From: Methylocapsa sp.
Lineage (GTDB): Bacteria > Pseudomonadota > Alphaproteobacteria > Rhizobiales > Beijerinckiaceae
DNA: 5,526 nucleotides
NCBI GenBank assembly: GCA_003162995.1
Contig: PLUZ01000379.1
Span: 1-5,526 of the forward strand
Direction of reading: 5' to 3'
Part shown: in pieces, positions 3,629 through 5,526 of the stretch
Layout of the letters: each line of letters starts with the position of its first letter
How positions within the stretch are numbered: the first letter of the stretch is position 1
Notes under the pieces: model-generated
Database searches by the model: none
The model's input: the letters and a program-made list of their open reading frames with translations, nothing else
What the model was told of the DNA's origin: nothing
Position numbers and translations under genes: made by a program

Positions 3629-5526
3629 TCAGCGCTTCGAAGCTTTGCCCCCAGATAGGCGGAGCGCAGTCAACTCGCCAGAGGGCCTATTGCCGCGGCG
3701 CGCTGCCCGCTTGGCTTTTGCCAGACTAGGCCGCACTTTTTGGGGTGCGCTTTCACGCAACAATTCGAAGCGGAGCGCACCGGCGAGTGGCGCCGCTTCC
3801 ACGAGCCTGACTGTGACGATATCGCCGAGACGGTGCATTTGTCCTGTGCGCGAGCCGATCAGCGCGTGACGCCCCGGATCATGACGGAAATAATCGTCGC
3901 CGAGCATCGCGGCTGGGATGAAGCCATCGGCGCCGGTTTCGTCGAGTTTGACGAAAAGCCCGGCGCTGGATGCGCCGGATATGCGGCCTTTGAACGCCGC
4001 GCCGATCTGGTCCGCGAGATGGGCCGCGATCAGCCGCTCGGAGGTTTCGCGCTCGGCCGCCATTGCCCGGCGTTCGGCAGCGGAAATCGCCGCCGCGATC
4101 TCGGCAAGTTCCTTGTCAGCGATCGAAGTCAAGCCATCGCGTCCAAGATGCAGTGCATGGATCAAGGCGCGGTGGACAATGAGATCGGCGTAACGGCGGA
4201 TCGGCGAGGTGAAATGCGCATAGTGGCGCAGGTTAAGACCGAAATGGCCGTAATTCTCGATGGAATATTCCGCTTGCGCCTGGGTACGGAGCACCACTTC
4301 ATTGACGAGATGCTCGTTATCGGTGCCTTTTACACGGGCGAGAATGCCGTTGAATTGCGCGGCACGAAGAACTTGGCCCTTGGCAAGCTTGATGCCGATG
4401 GAGGCCAGAAATTCGGCAAGATTGTTGAGCTTTTCGAGTGAAGGCTCGTCATGCACGCGATAGATGAAAGCCTGCTGTTTCGCCTCAAGCGCTTCGGCGG
4501 CCGCGACATTCGCGAGGATCATGAATTCCTCGATAAGGCGGTGCGAATCGAGCCTTGGCGGTGTCGCGACGGATTTCACGGCGCCCTTCTCGTCCAGGAT
4601 GATTTTGCGTTCCGGGAGATCGAGATCGAGTGGCCCGCGTTTGTCGCGCGCGATTTTGAGGGCGCGATAGGCCTCGTAAAGCGGAACGAGGACAGAAGCA
4701 TGAAGCAACGCCGCCCCCTCGTCCGGTCCATGGTCGAGCGCCGCCTGCGCTTGGCGATAGGAGAGTTTCGCCGCCGAGCGCATAATGATCCGATGGAAGC
4801 TATGGCGGAGCTTGTGGCCGTCGCCAGCGATCACGATACGGGCGGCGAGCGCCGGGCGATCCTCATTTGGGCGCAGCGAGCAGAGATCGTTGGAAATCCG
4901 TTCCGGCAGCATGGGCACGACGCGGTCGGGGAAATAGACCGAATTGCCGCGATCCCGCGCCTCTTTGTCGAGTGCGCCGCCAGGGGCCACGTAAGCGGCG
5001 ACATCAGCGATAGCGACGCGCAGAATATAGCCGCCGGGATTGGCTGGATCGGGGTCATGCTCGGCATGCACCGCGTCGTCATGGTCCTTGGCGTCTTCGG
5101 GATCGATGGTCACGAGCGGGATGGCGCGCCAATCCTCGCGATGTGACAGGCTTGCTGGTCTCGCCTGCTCCGCCTCGGCGATGGTCTCGCGGCGAAAGAC
5201 ATGCGGAATTTGATGCGAATGAATGGCGATCAGGCTTATCGCCTTTTCACTGTCGAGCGCACCAAGCCTTTCGCGCACTTTTGCCGCCGGAAGACCAAGG
5301 CGGCCAGTGCGCAAAAGCTCGACGGCCACGAGATCGCCATCGCCCGCCGTGCCTTCGTCGCCGGGACCAACACTTAATTCGCCGCGATTGACGTTTTTCT
5401 TGTCGACCGGCACGATCCGGCCGCCGCCGCCCAAACTGGCGCGAAAAATCCCGATCAGTTGAGTTTTCGCGCGCGGCAAAAGTTTTACGACGCGGCCGGT
5501 GTAGGCGGGTTCGCCAGGCTCCGAGT
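3629..5526 (-). CDS. rnr: Ribonuclease R, 3'-to-5' exoribonuclease (5' end outside window)
   Basis: RNase R degrades structured RNA processively from the 3' end and works in mRNA decay, rRNA quality control and trans-translation. About 632 residues are present. The frame stays open to the window edge; the TTG at 5479 is internal, because the reading continues upstream as GEPAYTGRVVKLL. Numbering from that TTG, a cold-shock-like RNA-binding segment (LIGIFRASLGGGGRIVPVDK) comes first. The RNB catalytic domain has TIDPEDAKDHDDA at 124-136, with the four metal-binding Asp at 126, 132, 134 and 135. It continues with RGNSVYFPDRVVPMLPE (177-193), EEFMILANVAAAE (317-329) and HFTSPIRRYADLIVHR (422-437). 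An S1 domain spans about 496-575, followed by a Lys/Arg-rich tail that in this family helps bind structured RNA. All key residues are intact. The enzyme continues into a DUF302 gene 25 nt downstream. RNase II is unlikely given the length and basic tail. Confidence 0.97.
   Translation of the reverse strand, partial: SEPGEPAYTGRVVKLLPRAKTQLIGIFRASLGGGGRIVPVDKKNVNRGELSVGPGDEGTAGDGDLVAVELLRTGRLGLPAAKVRERLGALDSEKAISLIAIHSHQIPHVFRRETIAEAEQARPASLSHREDWRAIPLVTIDPEDAKDHDDAVHAEHDPDPANPGGYILRVAIADVAAYVAPGGALDKEARDRGNSVYFPDRVVPMLPERISNDLCSLRPNEDRPALAARIVIAGDGHKLRHSFHRIIMRSAAKLSYRQAQAALDHGPDEGAALLHASVLVPLYEAYRALKIARDKRGPLDLDLPERKIILDEKGAVKSVATPPRLDSHRLIEEFMILANVAAAEALEAKQQAFIYRVHDEPSLEKLNNLAEFLASIGIKLAKGQVLRAAQFNGILARVKGTDNEHLVNEVVLRTQAQAEYSIENYGHFGLNLRHYAHFTSPIRRYADLIVHRALIHALHLGRDGLTSIADKELAEIAAAISAAERRAMAAERETSERLIAAHLADQIGAAFKGRISGASSAGLFVKLDETGADGFIPAAMLGDDYFRHDPGRHALIGSRTGQMHRLGDIVTVRLVEAAPLAGALRFELLRESAPQKVRPSLAKAKRAARRGNRPSGELTALRLSGGKASKR

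Noticed and set aside
3740..5146. Long + strand frames (233 and 231 residues) inside rnr
   Set aside because: They are antisense shadows of the RNase R gene, which has an unbroken catalytic domain on the - strand; they show no domain of their own.
1..5526. A novel defence, mobile or CRISPR-type system
   Set aside because: No array of spaced repeats, transposase, integrase, toxin-antitoxin pair or nuclease-effector pair is seen. The recognised genes are conserved housekeeping or domain-of-unknown-function genes.

Overview
The window looks like chromosomal DNA of an alphaproteobacterium, probably Hyphomicrobiales and possibly near the Beijerinckiaceae or Methylobacteriaceae. This is inferred from three things: the gene set (FtsH, Pal, DUF983, RNase R), the style of the proteins, and two intergenic palindromic repeats of the type often scattered through such genomes. 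No search could be run, so the taxonomy is an inference.

Layout. Positions 1-695 hold the 3' end of ftsH on the + strand (membrane-bound AAA+ zinc protease), closed by a clear hairpin terminator at 743-783. Positions 784-1100 are non-coding and dominated by a composite palindromic repeat. The pal gene (peptidoglycan-associated lipoprotein) follows on the - strand at 1216-1719, with its own terminator at 1101-1132. It therefore converges on ftsH and stands apart from the tolQRAB and cpoB genes that usually accompany it. Positions 1720-2086 hold only the pal leader and featureless DNA.

The right half, 2087-5526, is all - strand. In transcription order it contains rnr (RNase R, 5' end outside the window), a DUF302 gene 25 nt behind it, a 34-residue lipoprotein ORF with its own plausible promoter and strong ribosome binding site, a stretch of hairpins plus a second dispersed repeat, and a DUF983 zinc-ribbon membrane protein that appears to start at TTG. 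The rnr-DUF983 proximity matches a neighbourhood I recall from Rhizobiales, here interrupted by the lipoprotein and the repeats.

The common theme is housekeeping of the envelope and of RNA and protein quality control: membrane proteolysis (FtsH), outer-membrane tethering (Pal), and RNA turnover (RNase R). I see no mobile element, CRISPR array, RNA gene or defence-like system. The least explained items are the small lipoprotein with its operator-like palindrome and the hairpin cluster upstream of DUF983.
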